Below are positions 16,127 to 25,689 of a DNA stretch of 64,000 bases, one piece after another. The position numbers and the translations under genes were made by a program. Within the stretch, counting starts at the first letter, position 1, and the number at the start of each line of letters is the position of its first letter. The stretch covers positions 13,933-77,932 of the forward strand of contig DATKYN010000141.1 of NCBI GenBank assembly GCA_035528435.1. The letters run 5' to 3'. The notes under the pieces are model-generated. The model was not told the DNA's origin. It ran no database searches and saw only the letters and a list, made by a program, of their open reading frames with translations. The DNA comes from SG8-40 sp035528435 (GTDB lineage Bacteria; Pseudomonadota; Gammaproteobacteria; Burkholderiales; Eutrophovitaceae).

Positions 16127-17787
16127 TGGATAACGCACGAATCATTGCAGCAATCATATTTGCCGGTTCGGTTATTTTGCTGGCTGACGGCTGGTTCAAA
16201 GCCCAGAGGCCAGCGCCATCGGAGATTGCAGCGGTCGCACCGGCGGCGCCACTGAACGGTGGCGTGAACACGGTACCCGAAGTGACCCAACCTTCCAGTA
16301 CCGCAAGCGGGATGCCGGTCGTGTCGGCGCGGGAAACGGCCACGCAATCGTCGAGAGTGGTGACAGTTCGCACTGATTTGTTCGAAGCCAGGATCAATAC
16401 CCAAGGTGGTGTCTTGGAGGAGCTGAAACTGCTGGAGCACCGCAGTAAGGATGACCCGGACCTTACTTTGCAATTGTTCATGAAGACTGCGGACCGTACC
16501 TATGTGGCGCAGAGCGGATTGATTGGAGAGGGCCTTCCGAATCACGCGACCTTATTCGAGATTGACGGCGATCTTTTTGAATTGCGGTCAGGGGCGGAAA
16601 AGCTGGAACTGTCGTTGCGGGCGTCGGTACCGGGGAGCCACGAGGTCGTACAGCGCTATACCTTCCATCGTGGCAGTTACGTGATTGATGTCGATTACGA
16701 AATCGCGAACAAGGGCAATGCGCCGCTGTCGGCCCATGGGTACTTTCAGTTCTTGCGGGACGGTAATCCGGCTGCTGGCGATTCAAAAATGCAGCCGACT
16801 TACACCGGTGGAGCAATCTACACCGATGAATCCAAGTTCACAAAAGTTGATTTTGAGGACATGGACAAGGGTAAGGTCAAATATCCCAAGAAAACTGAAG
16901 ATGGATGGGCAGCGATCGTACAGCACTATTTTGTCGCAGCCTGGCTTCTGGAGCAGGGCCTGGAGCGTGAATACTTCACCAAAGCGCGTGATAACGGACT
17001 CTATGCTGTTGGCATAATCGTACCGGTGACAGCCATCGCACCGGGCGCGGCTGGCAGCATCAGCTCACGCCTTTACGCCGGCCCGCAGGACCAGGAAACG
17101 ATATCGAAGCTGGCACCCGGACTTGAACTCACCGTGGATTATGGCTGGCTGACGGTGATCGCTGCTCCGCTTTTCTGGCTGCTCTCGGAAATCCATCAAT
17201 GGGTCGGTAACTGGGGCGTCGCAATTATTCTTTTGACCGTCATCATCAAGCTGATCTTCTTTCCGCTGTCGGCAGCGAGTTACAAGTCGATGGCGAAAAT
17301 GCGGGTGTTGGCGCCCAAGTTGCAGGCACTCAAGGAAACTTACGGTGACGACCGGCAGCGCATGCAGCAAGCGATGATGGAGATGTACAAGACGGAGAAG
17401 ATCAATCCGCTTGGGGGTTGCCTTCCTATTCTTGTTCAGATCCCGGTCTTTATTGCGTTGTATTGGGTGTTGCTGGCAAGCGTCGAGCTGCGCAACGCGC
17501 CCTTTATATTGTGGATCAATGACCTCTCGGCAAAGGATCCTTATTACGTGTTACCGGTGTTGATGGGGCTTTCGATGATCGTGCAGTCGTGGCTTAGTCC
17601 TACGCCGCCGGATCCGGTGCAGGCGAAGATCATGAAGATCATGCCCGTCGTGTTCAGTGTTTTCTTCTTCTTCTTTCCAGCCGGGCTGGTGCTTTACTGG
17701 CTTGTAAACAATATTCTTTCCATTACCCAGCAATGGTACATAACGCGGGCGATCGAACGATCCAAACCCGCTAATGCAACCCGCTGA
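16126..17787 (+). CDS. yidC: Membrane protein insertase YidC
   Basis: YidC inserts and folds inner-membrane proteins such as ATP synthase subunit c. The 553 residues have the gram-negative layout. There is an N-terminal anchor (residues 4-21), a large periplasmic beta-sandwich domain (about 70-330), then the conserved five-helix Oxa1 core starting near APLFWLLSEIHQWVGNWGVAIILLTVIIKL with the later segment NPLGGCLPILVQIPVFIALYW split across the next helices. It overlaps mnmE by 14 nt. Confidence 0.97.
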   Translation: MDNARIIAAIIFAGSVILLADGWFKAQRPAPSEIAAVAPAAPLNGGVNTVPEVTQPSSTASGMPVVSARETATQSSRVVTVRTDLFEARINTQGGVLEELKLLEHRSKDDPDLTLQLFMKTADRTYVAQSGLIGEGLPNHATLFEIDGDLFELRSGAEKLELSLRASVPGSHEVVQRYTFHRGSYVIDVDYEIANKGNAPLSAHGYFQFLRDGNPAAGDSKMQPTYTGGAIYTDESKFTKVDFEDMDKGKVKYPKKTEDGWAAIVQHYFVAAWLLEQGLEREYFTKARDNGLYAVGIIVPVTAIAPGAAGSISSRLYAGPQDQETISKLAPGLELTVDYGWLTVIAAPLFWLLSEIHQWVGNWGVAIILLTVIIKLIFFPLSAASYKSMAKMRVLAPKLQALKETYGDDRQRMQQAMMEMYKTEKINPLGGCLPILVQIPVFIALYWVLLASVELRNAPFILWINDLSAKDPYYVLPVLMGLSMIVQSWLSPTPPDPVQAKIMKIMPVVFSVFFFFFPAGLVLYWLVNNILSITQQWYITRAIERSKPANATR

Positions 17788-19114
17788 CACAATTGCGGCG
17801 GTTGCAACTGCTTACGGCCGTGCCGGTATCGGAGTGGTCAGGGTTTCGGGACCCGGGACGCAATCGCTCGCCACGTCTCTGATAGGCAGAACACCGCCCG
17901 CGCGCCACGCCACACTGAGTGAGTTTCGGGATGCTGATGGTCTGGCGATCGATCAGGGCATCGCGATTTTTTTCCCGGGGCCGCATTCCTATACCGGAGA
18001 GGATGTATTCGAAATCCAGGGCCACGGCGGGGTTGCACTACTTCGCATGTTGTTGCGGCGCTGCGTTGAGCTGGGCGCGCGAGTTGCCGAACCGGGCGAG
18101 TTCACCAAACGGGCTTTCCTGAACGACAAGATGGATCTGGCGCAGGCGGAAAGCGTAGCTGATCTGATTGATGCCTCTTCCACAGACGCAGTTCGTAGCG
18201 CCCGGCGTTCGCTCGCAGGAGAGTTCTCGGCACGCGTCAATGCCATTCGTGAACAACTGATCGGGATCCGGTTGCTGGTGGAGGCGGTTCTTGATTTTCC
18301 CGAAGAGCAAGTTGATCTCATTGATCGTCACGATGTGCTCGGCCAACTGCAGGCAGTGCAGGGCGACATCACGACGTTGACTGACTCTGCAACGCAGGGG
18401 AATTTGTTGCGCGAAGGAGTCCGGGTAGTCCTGACCGGGGCCCCGAATGTTGGAAAATCCAGCCTGATGAACCGACTCGCCGAGGAGGAAGTGGCGATTG
18501 TTACCGAAGTGCCCGGCACAACCAGGGATGTCTTGCAGCGTGAGCTGGTGGTGTCGGGATTACCGATTCACGTCATCGATACAGCAGGATTGCGCGAAAG
18601 CGATGATCCCGTTGAGCGCATCGGCGTGTCGCGGAGTCTGCAACAGCTTGAGCAGGCTGACGTGGTCCTGGAGATCCGGGATGCGTCGGTACCTTGCACG
18701 GACGACGCGGGCAGCGATCTGGTGAGGCTGTCAGAAGGCGCTAGAAAAATTATTGTAATCAATAAGATAGATCTGATTAGCGAAACGCCAAAGGCAAGTC
18801 AGGAAGGCAGTGTGGACAAGGTATGGCTATCGGCGAAAACAGGGTCGGGGATCGACTTGCTGCGGCGGACCCTGTTACGCGTGAGTGGGCGGGATACTAC
18901 GGACGAAGTGCCGTTTATGGCCAGAGAGCGACACATTCACTCGCTCAGGCAGACGTTGGCAAATGCTCAACGCGCTGAGACCGAAGTTGCGCGCCTTGAG
19001 CTGTGTGCCGAAGAGCTTCGTCTGGCACAGCAGGCACTGGGAAAGATTACCGGGGAGTTTTCTGCAGATGATCTGCTAGGGGAAATATTTTCCCGTTTCT
19101 GTATCGGTAAGTAA
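17774..19114 (+). CDS. mnmE: tRNA modification GTPase MnmE
   Basis: MnmE with MnmG installs the carboxymethylaminomethyl group on U34 of certain tRNAs. The 446-residue protein has the N-terminal tetrahydrofolate-binding domain, the helical domain and an inserted G domain. The G-domain motifs are GAPNVGKSS (G1), EVPGTTRD (G2), DTAG (G3) and NKID (G4). It ends in FCIGK with the conserved C-terminal cysteine. The start lies inside the last codons of yidC. Confidence 0.97.
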   Translation: MQPADTIAAVATAYGRAGIGVVRVSGPGTQSLATSLIGRTPPARHATLSEFRDADGLAIDQGIAIFFPGPHSYTGEDVFEIQGHGGVALLRMLLRRCVELGARVAEPGEFTKRAFLNDKMDLAQAESVADLIDASSTDAVRSARRSLAGEFSARVNAIREQLIGIRLLVEAVLDFPEEQVDLIDRHDVLGQLQAVQGDITTLTDSATQGNLLREGVRVVLTGAPNVGKSSLMNRLAEEEVAIVTEVPGTTRDVLQRELVVSGLPIHVIDTAGLRESDDPVERIGVSRSLQQLEQADVVLEIRDASVPCTDDAGSDLVRLSEGARKIIVINKIDLISETPKASQEGSVDKVWLSAKTGSGIDLLRRTLLRVSGRDTTDEVPFMARERHIHSLRQTLANAQRAETEVARLELCAEELRLAQQALGKITGEFSADDLLGEIFSRFCIGK

Positions 19115-19247
19115 GGGCTGGCCGCACCACATTCCGGAGCCCGACATCAGATCAGGTTTCGTTCCTGTCAAGCGACCGGGTTGGTGAGTGGCTGCTTACT
19201 CAAAGGGTTCTTGACGTCGAGTCGGGTTAGGCAGGTAGATCGGGAGA

Positions 19248-19263
19248 TGTTCCACGTGAAACA
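19248..19263. promoter_or_regulatory. parS site 1 (one mismatch)
   Basis: TGTTCCACGTGAAACA matches the parS consensus TGTTTCACGTGAAACA with one mismatch. parS is bound by the ParB protein encoded 3.5 kb downstream. It lies in the mnmE-mnmG spacer. Confidence 0.9.
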
Positions 19264-19304
19264 TCCGCGGCTAACAGGAGCCTGAGGGAAGCCAAACCAG
19301 CCCG

Positions 19305-19320
19305 TGTTTCACGTGAAACA
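19305..19320. promoter_or_regulatory. parS site 2 (perfect)
   Basis: TGTTTCACGTGAAACA is an exact 16-bp parS palindrome, 42 bp after the first site. Translated, it produces the MFHVKH start often wrongly given to the neighbouring gene. Two sites this close to parAB indicate a nucleation centre for chromosome segregation. Confidence 0.96.
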
Positions 19321-19384
19321 TCCGCAGCGGGGAGTCTCTCGCGCCATTCTTTCCGGTATGATTGCGCGCTCTCGAAAGGGCACT

Positions 19385-21307
19385 GTGTTTTTTCCAAAAG
19401 AGTTCGACATTATCGTAATCGGTGGGGGTCATGCAGGCACCGAAGCCGCTCTGGCTGCTGCCCGAGCCGGTTGCAATACGCTGTTACTGACGCACAGCAT
19501 CGAGACACTTGGTCAGATGTCTTGCAATCCCTCGATTGGCGGTATCGGCAAAGGGCACCTAGTCAAGGAAATCGACGCGCTTGGTGGTGCAATGGCCCAG
19601 GCGGCTGACGTGGCGGGGATTCAGTTCCGCACTTTGAACGCGAGCAAGGGACCAGCGGTCAGGGCAACGCGTGCTCAGGCCGATCGTGTGTTGTATCGAC
19701 AGGCCATACGATCCCGTCTGGAGAATCAGCCGAATCTCACCCTGTTCCAGCAGGCTGTTGATGATCTTCTGTTACAGGGTGATCGCGTCGTTGGCGTGGT
19801 AACCCAGATTGGCCTCCAATTCCGGGCACGCGCAGTGGTCTTGACGGCTGGCACCTTTTTGTCCGGGCGTATCCACGTTGGTCTGGAAAACTATCAGGCC
19901 GGCCGTGCCGGTGATCCCCCGTCTATCAGTCTTGCCCATCGGCTAAGGGAGCTGAAGTTACCGGTAGGGCGCCTGAAAACCGGAACCCCGCCGCGCCTGG
20001 ACGGGCGCTCCATTGATTTCTCCATACTTGAGCAACAGCCTGGTGATCAGCCAGCTCCCGTGTTTTCGTATCTGGGCAAGACGGAACAACACCCTCGGCA
20101 GATATCCTGCTGGATTACCCATACCAACGAGCACACTCACGAGTCTATTCGTGCCGGACTAGATCGCTCGCCTATGTACTCTGGTGTGATCGAAGGGGTT
20201 GGGCCACGCTATTGTCCGTCGATAGAAGACAAGGTGACACGGTTTGCGCACCGGTCCTCTCACCAGATTTTCCTTGAACCCGAGGGCCTGAATACACACG
20301 AGGTATACCCGAATGGAATTTCAACCAGCCTTCCTTTTGATGTCCAGCTCGAAATCGTGCATTCAATCAGAGGCTTGGAAAAGGCCCACATTCTCCGCCC
20401 GGGTTATGCCATTGAATACGATTACTTCGATCCGCGGTCACTGAAGTCGTCGTTGGAGTCCAAATCCATCGGCAGTTTGTTTTTTGCGGGCCAGATCAAT
20501 GGGACGACCGGATATGAGGAAGCGGCGGCACAAGGACTATTGGCGGGCATAAACGCCGCCTTGCAAGTGCAGGGAAAGCCGGCCTGGTGCCCACGTCGGG
20601 ACGAAGCCTACCTGGGTGTATTGGTTGATGATCTGGTCACACGTGGTGTTACCGAGCCCTACAGGATGTTTACCAGTCGGGCGGAATATCGGCTCAGTTT
20701 GCGCGAAGACAATGCTGACTTTCGCCTGACCGAAACCGGTCGGCGGCTCGGACTGGTGGACGAGCAACGCTGGGCGGTATTCCAGCGCAAACGGGATGCC
20801 GTCAACGCGGAGCTGGAACGTCTCGAGAAATTGGTGATTGACCCGCGTCATGTCGGGCAGCAGGCTGTTACGGAAGCCATAGGTCAAACACTTGAACGCG
20901 AATATCCGGCATTGCAACTGTTGCGCCGACCCGAGGTTGACTACCGAAGCTTGATGAAACTGGCTGTAGCCGGGCCTGGTGTGGAAGATGATCAGGTCGC
21001 CGAACAGGTTGAAATTCAGACCAAATACAAAGGCTACATTGACCGGCAGCGTGAAGAGTGCGCCCGCCTTGAACAGGTCGAAACCGTTGGTATTCCGATC
21101 GATCTCGATTACACGCAAGTGCGTGGCCTGTCGTCAGAAGTACGTCAGAAACTGGCTGAGCAAAGGCCGCAAACGCTTGGTCAGGCGGGGCGGATTTCCG
21201 GCATTACTCCAGCGGCCATTTCCCTGATGATGGTCCACCTGAAACGATTGAATGTTTTGCGAGAGCCGCCAGTGGATCGACTTCGGTCACAAGGGAGGCG
21301 CGCATGA
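19385..21307 (+). CDS. mnmG: tRNA uridine-34 modification enzyme MnmG (GidA)
   Basis: MnmG is the FAD-dependent partner of MnmE. From the GTG at 19385 the protein is 640 residues and starts MFFPKEFDIIVIGGGHAGTEAA, matching the family N-terminus and its FAD-binding GxGxxG loop. AAAGGG sits 5-10 nt upstream as ribosome-binding site. The frame stays open to a GTG at 19304, but that start would translate the parS site (MFHVKH), so I reject it; ATG 19358 is a lesser alternative. NPSIGGIGKGHLVKEIDALGG and the C-terminal helical domain (VRGLSSEVRQKL) are present. It overlaps rsmG by 4 nt. Confidence 0.96.
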   Translation: MFFPKEFDIIVIGGGHAGTEAALAAARAGCNTLLLTHSIETLGQMSCNPSIGGIGKGHLVKEIDALGGAMAQAADVAGIQFRTLNASKGPAVRATRAQADRVLYRQAIRSRLENQPNLTLFQQAVDDLLLQGDRVVGVVTQIGLQFRARAVVLTAGTFLSGRIHVGLENYQAGRAGDPPSISLAHRLRELKLPVGRLKTGTPPRLDGRSIDFSILEQQPGDQPAPVFSYLGKTEQHPRQISCWITHTNEHTHESIRAGLDRSPMYSGVIEGVGPRYCPSIEDKVTRFAHRSSHQIFLEPEGLNTHEVYPNGISTSLPFDVQLEIVHSIRGLEKAHILRPGYAIEYDYFDPRSLKSSLESKSIGSLFFAGQINGTTGYEEAAAQGLLAGINAALQVQGKPAWCPRRDEAYLGVLVDDLVTRGVTEPYRMFTSRAEYRLSLREDNADFRLTETGRRLGLVDEQRWAVFQRKRDAVNAELERLEKLVIDPRHVGQQAVTEAIGQTLEREYPALQLLRRPEVDYRSLMKLAVAGPGVEDDQVAEQVEIQTKYKGYIDRQREECARLEQVETVGIPIDLDYTQVRGLSSEVRQKLAEQRPQTLGQAGRISGITPAAISLMMVHLKRLNVLREPPVDRLRSQGRRA

Positions 21308-21936
21308 GACAGTGGGGCCTCGCCGAGCACGCAGCATCCATGGGTTTACAACTATCATCCCAGGCCGTTGGTCAGCTGACATCATTGTTACAGCTTCTGG
21401 CGAAGTGGAACCGCGTCTATAACCTCACGTCATTATCCGCTGAAGAAAAGTGGGTGAGTCATCACTTACTGGATTCCTTAAGTATAGTAAGCTTGATCCC
21501 AGATGGTCGCTTGATTGACGTGGGATCCGGCGGTGGCTTTCCAGGTCTCCCTGTCGCAATTGCCAACCCTGATCGCGACATCGTATTGCTGGACAGCAAC
21601 CACAAAAAGACGGCGTTTCTTCGCCAGGCAGCCGCTGAGCTGGGGCTCGCAAAGGTGTCAGTGGAAACAGCCCGGTCGGAGTCTTTCAGGCCGGATAGCG
21701 GCTTTGATGTGGTCGTCTCGCGAGCCTTTTCGGATCTGAAGTCCTTCCTTGACCTGGCCGGACATCTTTGCCGAGACAACGGGACGCTGCTTGCAATGAA
21801 AGGCGTTTACCCCGCTGACGAAATCGCTGAACTTCCGGCTGGTGTCGTACGCAACACAGTCCGGCTCGAAGTGCCGATGATCGACGCGCAGCGGCACGCT
21901 GTATTCCTCAATCCGCCGGCGTCGCGGGAAGGTTAG
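21304..21936 (+). CDS. rsmG: 16S rRNA (guanine-527-N7)-methyltransferase
   Basis: RsmG (GidB) methylates G527 of 16S rRNA; its loss can give low-level streptomycin resistance in other bacteria. The 210-residue protein has KWNRVYNLTSL, HHLLDSLSI and the SAM motif LIDVGSGGGFPGLPVAI. Its ATG overlaps the mnmG stop. It is separated from parA by 3 nt. Confidence 0.96.
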   Translation: MRQWGLAEHAASMGLQLSSQAVGQLTSLLQLLAKWNRVYNLTSLSAEEKWVSHHLLDSLSIVSLIPDGRLIDVGSGGGFPGLPVAIANPDRDIVLLDSNHKKTAFLRQAAAELGLAKVSVETARSESFRPDSGFDVVVSRAFSDLKSFLDLAGHLCRDNGTLLAMKGVYPADEIAELPAGVVRNTVRLEVPMIDAQRHAVFLNPPASREG

Positions 21937-21939
21937 CCA

Positions 21940-22713
21940 ATGGCGCGCATCCTGGCTGTCGCGAATCAGAAAGGCGGCGTCGGCAAGACGACGACAACCA
22001 TCAATCTGGCAGCCGGGCTGTCGCAAGCCGGTAAGCGAGTGCTACTGATCGATCTCGATCCTCAGGGTAATGCGACCATGGGAAGTGGGATCGACAAGCG
22101 CGCCTCACATGCCACGGTTTACGAGGTAGTTCTTGGTGAGAGTGATATTCGCAGTGCGCGGATTCACTGCGAAAACGGCGGATTCGATCTGGTGCCCGCC
22201 AATCAGGAACTCGCTGGCGCGGAGATAGAGCTGGTCGGTCTCGATCAGCGTGAAACCAGGCTGAAGACAGCGCTTGCCGATGTCGATTCCGAATACGACT
22301 ATATTCTGATCGATTGTCCGCCGGCTCTGAATCTGTTGACGGTGAACGGCCTGACAGCGGCACAAGCCGTGATGATACCGATGCAATGCGAGTACTACGC
22401 ACTCGAGGGGCTCAGTGACCTGGTCCAGACCATCAAGAAAGTACGCAATCATCTCAATCCAACGCTTGAGATCGAAGGTCTCCTGCGGACCATGTACGAC
22501 CCGCGCAACACGCTTTCGCAACAAGTCTCGGATCAGTTGAAGAAGCATTTCGGCGACAAGGTGTACCGGACCATAATTCCGCGCAATGTACGGCTCGCCG
22601 AGGCGCCGAGTCACGGTATTCCGGCGATTCACTTCGACAAGCAGTCAAAGGGCGCAATAGCCTATCTGTCGCTCGCGGACGAAGTTCTGGCGCAACCGCG
22701 TCCGACCCATTAA
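21940..22713 (+). CDS. parA: Chromosome partitioning ATPase ParA
   Basis: ParA (Soj) is a Walker-type ATPase that moves the ParB-parS complex. The 257-residue chromosomal type begins MARILAVANQKGGVGKTTTT, with the deviant Walker A KGGVGKTT at residues 11-18 and an aspartate-rich DCPPALN (Walker B) near 128. There is no N-terminal DNA-binding extension, typical of chromosomal ParA. Confidence 0.97.
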   Translation: MARILAVANQKGGVGKTTTTINLAAGLSQAGKRVLLIDLDPQGNATMGSGIDKRASHATVYEVVLGESDIRSARIHCENGGFDLVPANQELAGAEIELVGLDQRETRLKTALADVDSEYDYILIDCPPALNLLTVNGLTAAQAVMIPMQCEYYALEGLSDLVQTIKKVRNHLNPTLEIEGLLRTMYDPRNTLSQQVSDQLKKHFGDKVYRTIIPRNVRLAEAPSHGIPAIHFDKQSKGAIAYLSLADEVLAQPRPTH

Positions 22714-22724
22714 GGACACAGCTG

Positions 22725-23576
22725 ATGGCGAAACTCAAAGGACTTGGACGCGGGCTGGATGCGTTGCTCGCTGCCGATGAATCAGATACAGAATCGACTG
22801 GCGGCGAGCTTCGAACGATTCCAACTGCGCGGCTGCGGCCTGGCCGCTATCAGCCGCGCAGTCGAATGGACGAAGCGTCGATAGCGGAACTCGCGGAATC
22901 GATCCGGTCACAGGGGGTTTTACAGCCGATCCTGGTGCGCTCGGTCAACGAGGGCTACGAAATCATCGCTGGTGAACGGCGTTGGCGAGCGGCGCAGTCT
23001 GCGGGGCTCAAGGAAGTGCCGGTAGTCGTGCGTGAAGTTGATGACAACGCGGCACTGGCGATGGCGCTGATAGAGAATATCCAGCGGGAAAACCTAAATC
23101 CGCTGGAAGAAGCGGTCGGCATTCAGCGCCTGATCGACGAGTTCGCGATGACTCATGAAACGGCGGGACAGGCTGTTGGGCGATCGCGTAGCGCTGTTAG
23201 CAATCTGCTGCGCCTGTTGTCATTGCAGCAGCCGGTTCAGGCCTTGTTGATGGACGGCAATATCGATATGGGTCACGCGCGGGCACTGCTGGCGGCACCA
23301 GCGTCGCGGCAGATCGAGCTCGCACAGCGCATCGTCGCTTTGGGGCTGTCGGTACGTGAAACCGAGCAGCTGGTGACGCAAAAAGTGCCTGCCGTGAAAC
23401 GACCATCGAAAGCGGCGAGCAAGGACCGCGACATCGCGGCGCTCGAAGAATCGCTGTCCGAGCGGCTCGGAGCGGCGGTGTCAATTCGGCATCGCAAAAG
23501 CGGCAGCGGAATATTGTCGATTGATTACACCGACCTTGACCAGCTGGACACGATTCTGGCGCGCCTCAGAGCTTGA
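22725..23576 (+). CDS. parB: Chromosome partitioning protein ParB
   Basis: ParB (Spo0J) binds parS, hydrolyses CTP and slides along DNA as a clamp. The 283-residue protein has the ParB/Srx-like N-terminal domain with the arginine patch GERRWRAAQSAGL (residues 85-97), a helix-turn-helix (HETAGQAVGRSRSAVSNLLRLL) and a C-terminal dimerisation domain. It follows parA by 11 nt, and two parS sites lie upstream within the same gene cluster. Confidence 0.97.
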   Translation: MAKLKGLGRGLDALLAADESDTESTGGELRTIPTARLRPGRYQPRSRMDEASIAELAESIRSQGVLQPILVRSVNEGYEIIAGERRWRAAQSAGLKEVPVVVREVDDNAALAMALIENIQRENLNPLEEAVGIQRLIDEFAMTHETAGQAVGRSRSAVSNLLRLLSLQQPVQALLMDGNIDMGHARALLAAPASRQIELAQRIVALGLSVRETEQLVTQKVPAVKRPSKAASKDRDIAALEESLSERLGAAVSIRHRKSGSGILSIDYTDLDQLDTILARLRA

Positions 23577-23606
23577 CGGCCGGGCCCCCGGATGTGGTCA
23601 GACGCG

Positions 23607-23635
23607 TTGACAGTATTGCGATAAGCCAATAACAT
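23607..23635 (+). promoter_or_regulatory. Sigma70 promoter of the ATP synthase operon
   Basis: A perfect TTGACA (23607-23612), 17-bp spacer and TAACAT (23630-23635, two mismatches to TATAAT) lie in the parB-atpI spacer about 40-70 nt before the first atp gene. Confidence 0.68.
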
Positions 23636-23703
23636 CTCGGCCTTTTTGTGGTTATGCTGCAGCCGCACAAGGAGTGGAGAGCCATTTCACCGGGCCGAAA
23701 TCC

Positions 23704-24063
23704 ATGACCCGCGGGCTGCTCGCGGTGCTTGGGTTGCAGTTGCTGGTGTTGGGTGTGGTCGTGTCGGGTTTCTTGCTGGTTTCAGGCCTTGCAGCCGCGA
23801 AGTCAGCGGCGCTCGGCGGCGCGATCGCGATAGTTCCGGGAGCGTTTTACGCTTGGCGACTGATCGCTTCCCGAAAAGCGCCTCATGAGCGGATGTTGCG
23901 GGTTCACGTTGGTGCCGAAGCAGGGAAGCTGACACTGACGTTCGTAATGTTTGCCGCGACGTTTGTCTGGATCAGGGATGTTTCTGTAATACCGTTGTTT
24001 GCCGCATATATCGCCATCTTGATGGCGTATTGGCTTGCACTGATTGTGTTTAAACGAATTTAA
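23704..24063 (+). CDS. atpI: ATP synthase accessory protein I
   Basis: AtpI is a small membrane protein that helps assemble the c-ring. The protein has four hydrophobic helices in about 119 residues, and GAIAIVPGAFYAWR is typical of the family. The start is uncertain: ATG 23704 gives MTRGLLAVLGLQLLVLG directly before the first helix, while a GTG at 23674 would add 10 residues but overlaps the AAGGAG ribosome-binding sequence. It heads the atp operon. Confidence 0.85.
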   Translation: MTRGLLAVLGLQLLVLGVVVSGFLLVSGLAAAKSAALGGAIAIVPGAFYAWRLIASRKAPHERMLRVHVGAEAGKLTLTFVMFAATFVWIRDVSVIPLFAAYIAILMAYWLALIVFKRI

Positions 24064-24076
24064 GAGAAAAACAAGC

Positions 24077-24865
24077 ATGGCCACTTCGGGCGCGCCAACT
24101 TCGAGCGAATACATTGTTCACCACCTCACCAACCTGACTGTTGGTGAAGGGTTCTGGACGCTACACCTCGACACGCTGATCGTATCCGGACTTCTGGGTC
24201 TGTTGGTCTTCGGCTTCATGGCTGCGCTGGCACGAAAGGCCAGCAGCGGAGTCCCGTCCGGTTGGCAGAACTTCGTCGAGATGGTCGTGTCGATGGTAGA
24301 TACCCAGGTCCGGGACACCTTCCACGCGAAAAGCAATCTTGTAACGCCGCTGGCAATCACCATATTTGTATGGGTATTCGTGATGAATGCCATGGATCTG
24401 ATCCCGGTTGACTTTATTCCGATGACCGCAGAAGCCGCAGGCGTGCCCTACCTGAAGATCGTGCCCACCACTGATCCGAATCTGACGTTCGCAATGTCGC
24501 TGACGGTTTTCGTCATCATGCTCGGCTTCAATTTCAAGTTCAAAGGCGTTGGCGGTTTTCTGCACGAGGCATTGACGGTTCCCTTTGGGAAATATCTTTT
24601 CCCGGTCAATCTTCTCTTCCGGATCATCGAGGATATCGCCAAGCCGGTCTCACTTGCTCTGCGACTTTTTGGAAACATGTACGCTGGCGAGATGGTTTTC
24701 ATATTGCTCGCAGTCTGGGCTGGAGCCAGTTTCTTCTGGGCGCCACTCGCTGCAACACTCAGTCTTGGCTGGGCTCTGTTTCACATTCTGATTATTACCC
24801 TGCAGGCTTTTGTGTTCATGATGCTCACCGTCGTGTACATGAGCATGGCTGCTGAACACCACTGA
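24077..24865 (+). CDS. atpB: ATP synthase Fo subunit a
   Basis: Subunit a forms the proton half-channels against the c-ring. The 262 residues span five to six helices, with the essential arginine in SLALRLFGNMYAGE near residue 195. An upstream in-frame start at 24044 lies inside atpI and is not used here; ATG 24077 gives MATSGAPTSSEYIVHHLTN, the usual N-terminus. Confidence 0.97.
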   Translation: MATSGAPTSSEYIVHHLTNLTVGEGFWTLHLDTLIVSGLLGLLVFGFMAALARKASSGVPSGWQNFVEMVVSMVDTQVRDTFHAKSNLVTPLAITIFVWVFVMNAMDLIPVDFIPMTAEAAGVPYLKIVPTTDPNLTFAMSLTVFVIMLGFNFKFKGVGGFLHEALTVPFGKYLFPVNLLFRIIEDIAKPVSLALRLFGNMYAGEMVFILLAVWAGASFFWAPLAATLSLGWALFHILIITLQAFVFMMLTVVYMSMAAEHH

Positions 24866-24911
24866 TTTTTTTCACGTTAACGATCACAACTACTGTACTT
24901 AGGAGAAAAAG

Positions 24912-25175
24912 ATGGAACTCGCATCCGTATTGGGAATGACGGCAATCGCGGTCGCGCTGTTGATTGGAATGGGCGCACTCGGAACAGCAATCGGTTTCGG
25001 TATCCTCGGTGGACGTTTTCTCGAAGGTGCCGCGCGCCAGCCCGAGATGATTCCGACCCTGCAGGTCAAGATGTTTATCGTTGCGGGTCTGCTGGATGCC
25101 GTCACCATGATCGGTGTTGGTATCGCGCTTTATCTGCTGTTTGCGAACCCTTTCATTGCCATCGTCGGCGGTTGA
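24912..25175 (+). CDS. atpE: ATP synthase Fo subunit c
   Basis: An 87-residue two-helix hairpin forming the rotor ring. The ion-binding carboxylate is Asp62 in AGLLDAVTMIGVG, with the polar loop ARQPEM between helices. The absence of the Gln/Ser-Thr ligand set of sodium rotors points to a proton type. AGGAG lies just before the ATG. Confidence 0.97.
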   Translation: MELASVLGMTAIAVALLIGMGALGTAIGFGILGGRFLEGAARQPEMIPTLQVKMFIVAGLLDAVTMIGVGIALYLLFANPFIAIVGG

Positions 25176-25209
25176 AAACGAATCCGTTTCATAAGCGCGG
25201 GAGGCTAGC

Positions 25210-25683
25210 GTGAATATCAACGCAACACTATTTGGCCAGGCGCTGTGGTTTGGTGTCTTCATCTGGTTGACGATGAAGTACATCTGGCCGCCGCTACAAA
25301 AAGCGATGAAGGATCGGGAAAAGCAGATCGCGGAAGGTCTGGCGGCTTCCGAAAAAGGCAAGCAGGAGCTGGAGCAGGCCGCCCAGCGCGTCACAGAGGA
25401 ATTACACAAGGCGCGCGATCAGGCAAGTGAAATTCTGGCTCAGGCGGAAAAGCGTGGCGGCGAACTGGTCGAGGAAGCTAAGGCCAATGCCAGAGCCGAA
25501 GGCGAGCGTATTGTCACGGCCGCAAAAGCGGAGATCGAACAGGAAGTCAATCGTGCCAGAGAGCAGCTCAGGGCGCAGGTCTCGGTTCTTGCTGTGACCG
25601 GCGCAGAGAAAATTCTCAAGCGGGAAATTGACGCACAGGCACACGCCCAGCTGTTGCAGGGCCTGGAAACCGAGCTCAGGTAG
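25210..25683 (+). CDS. atpF: ATP synthase Fo subunit b
   Basis: Subunit b is the peripheral stalk. It has one N-terminal membrane helix (LFGQALWFGVFIWLTMKYIWPPL) and then a long charged coiled coil, 157 residues in all. The start is GTG at 25210 with GGGAGG upstream. Confidence 0.96.
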   Translation: MNINATLFGQALWFGVFIWLTMKYIWPPLQKAMKDREKQIAEGLAASEKGKQELEQAAQRVTEELHKARDQASEILAQAEKRGGELVEEAKANARAEGERIVTAAKAEIEQEVNRAREQLRAQVSVLAVTGAEKILKREIDAQAHAQLLQGLETELR

Positions 25684-25689
25684 AACCCG

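Noticed and set aside
19304..19384. N-terminal extension of MnmG starting MFHVKH
   Set aside because: Those residues are the translated parS site; the family start is at 19385.
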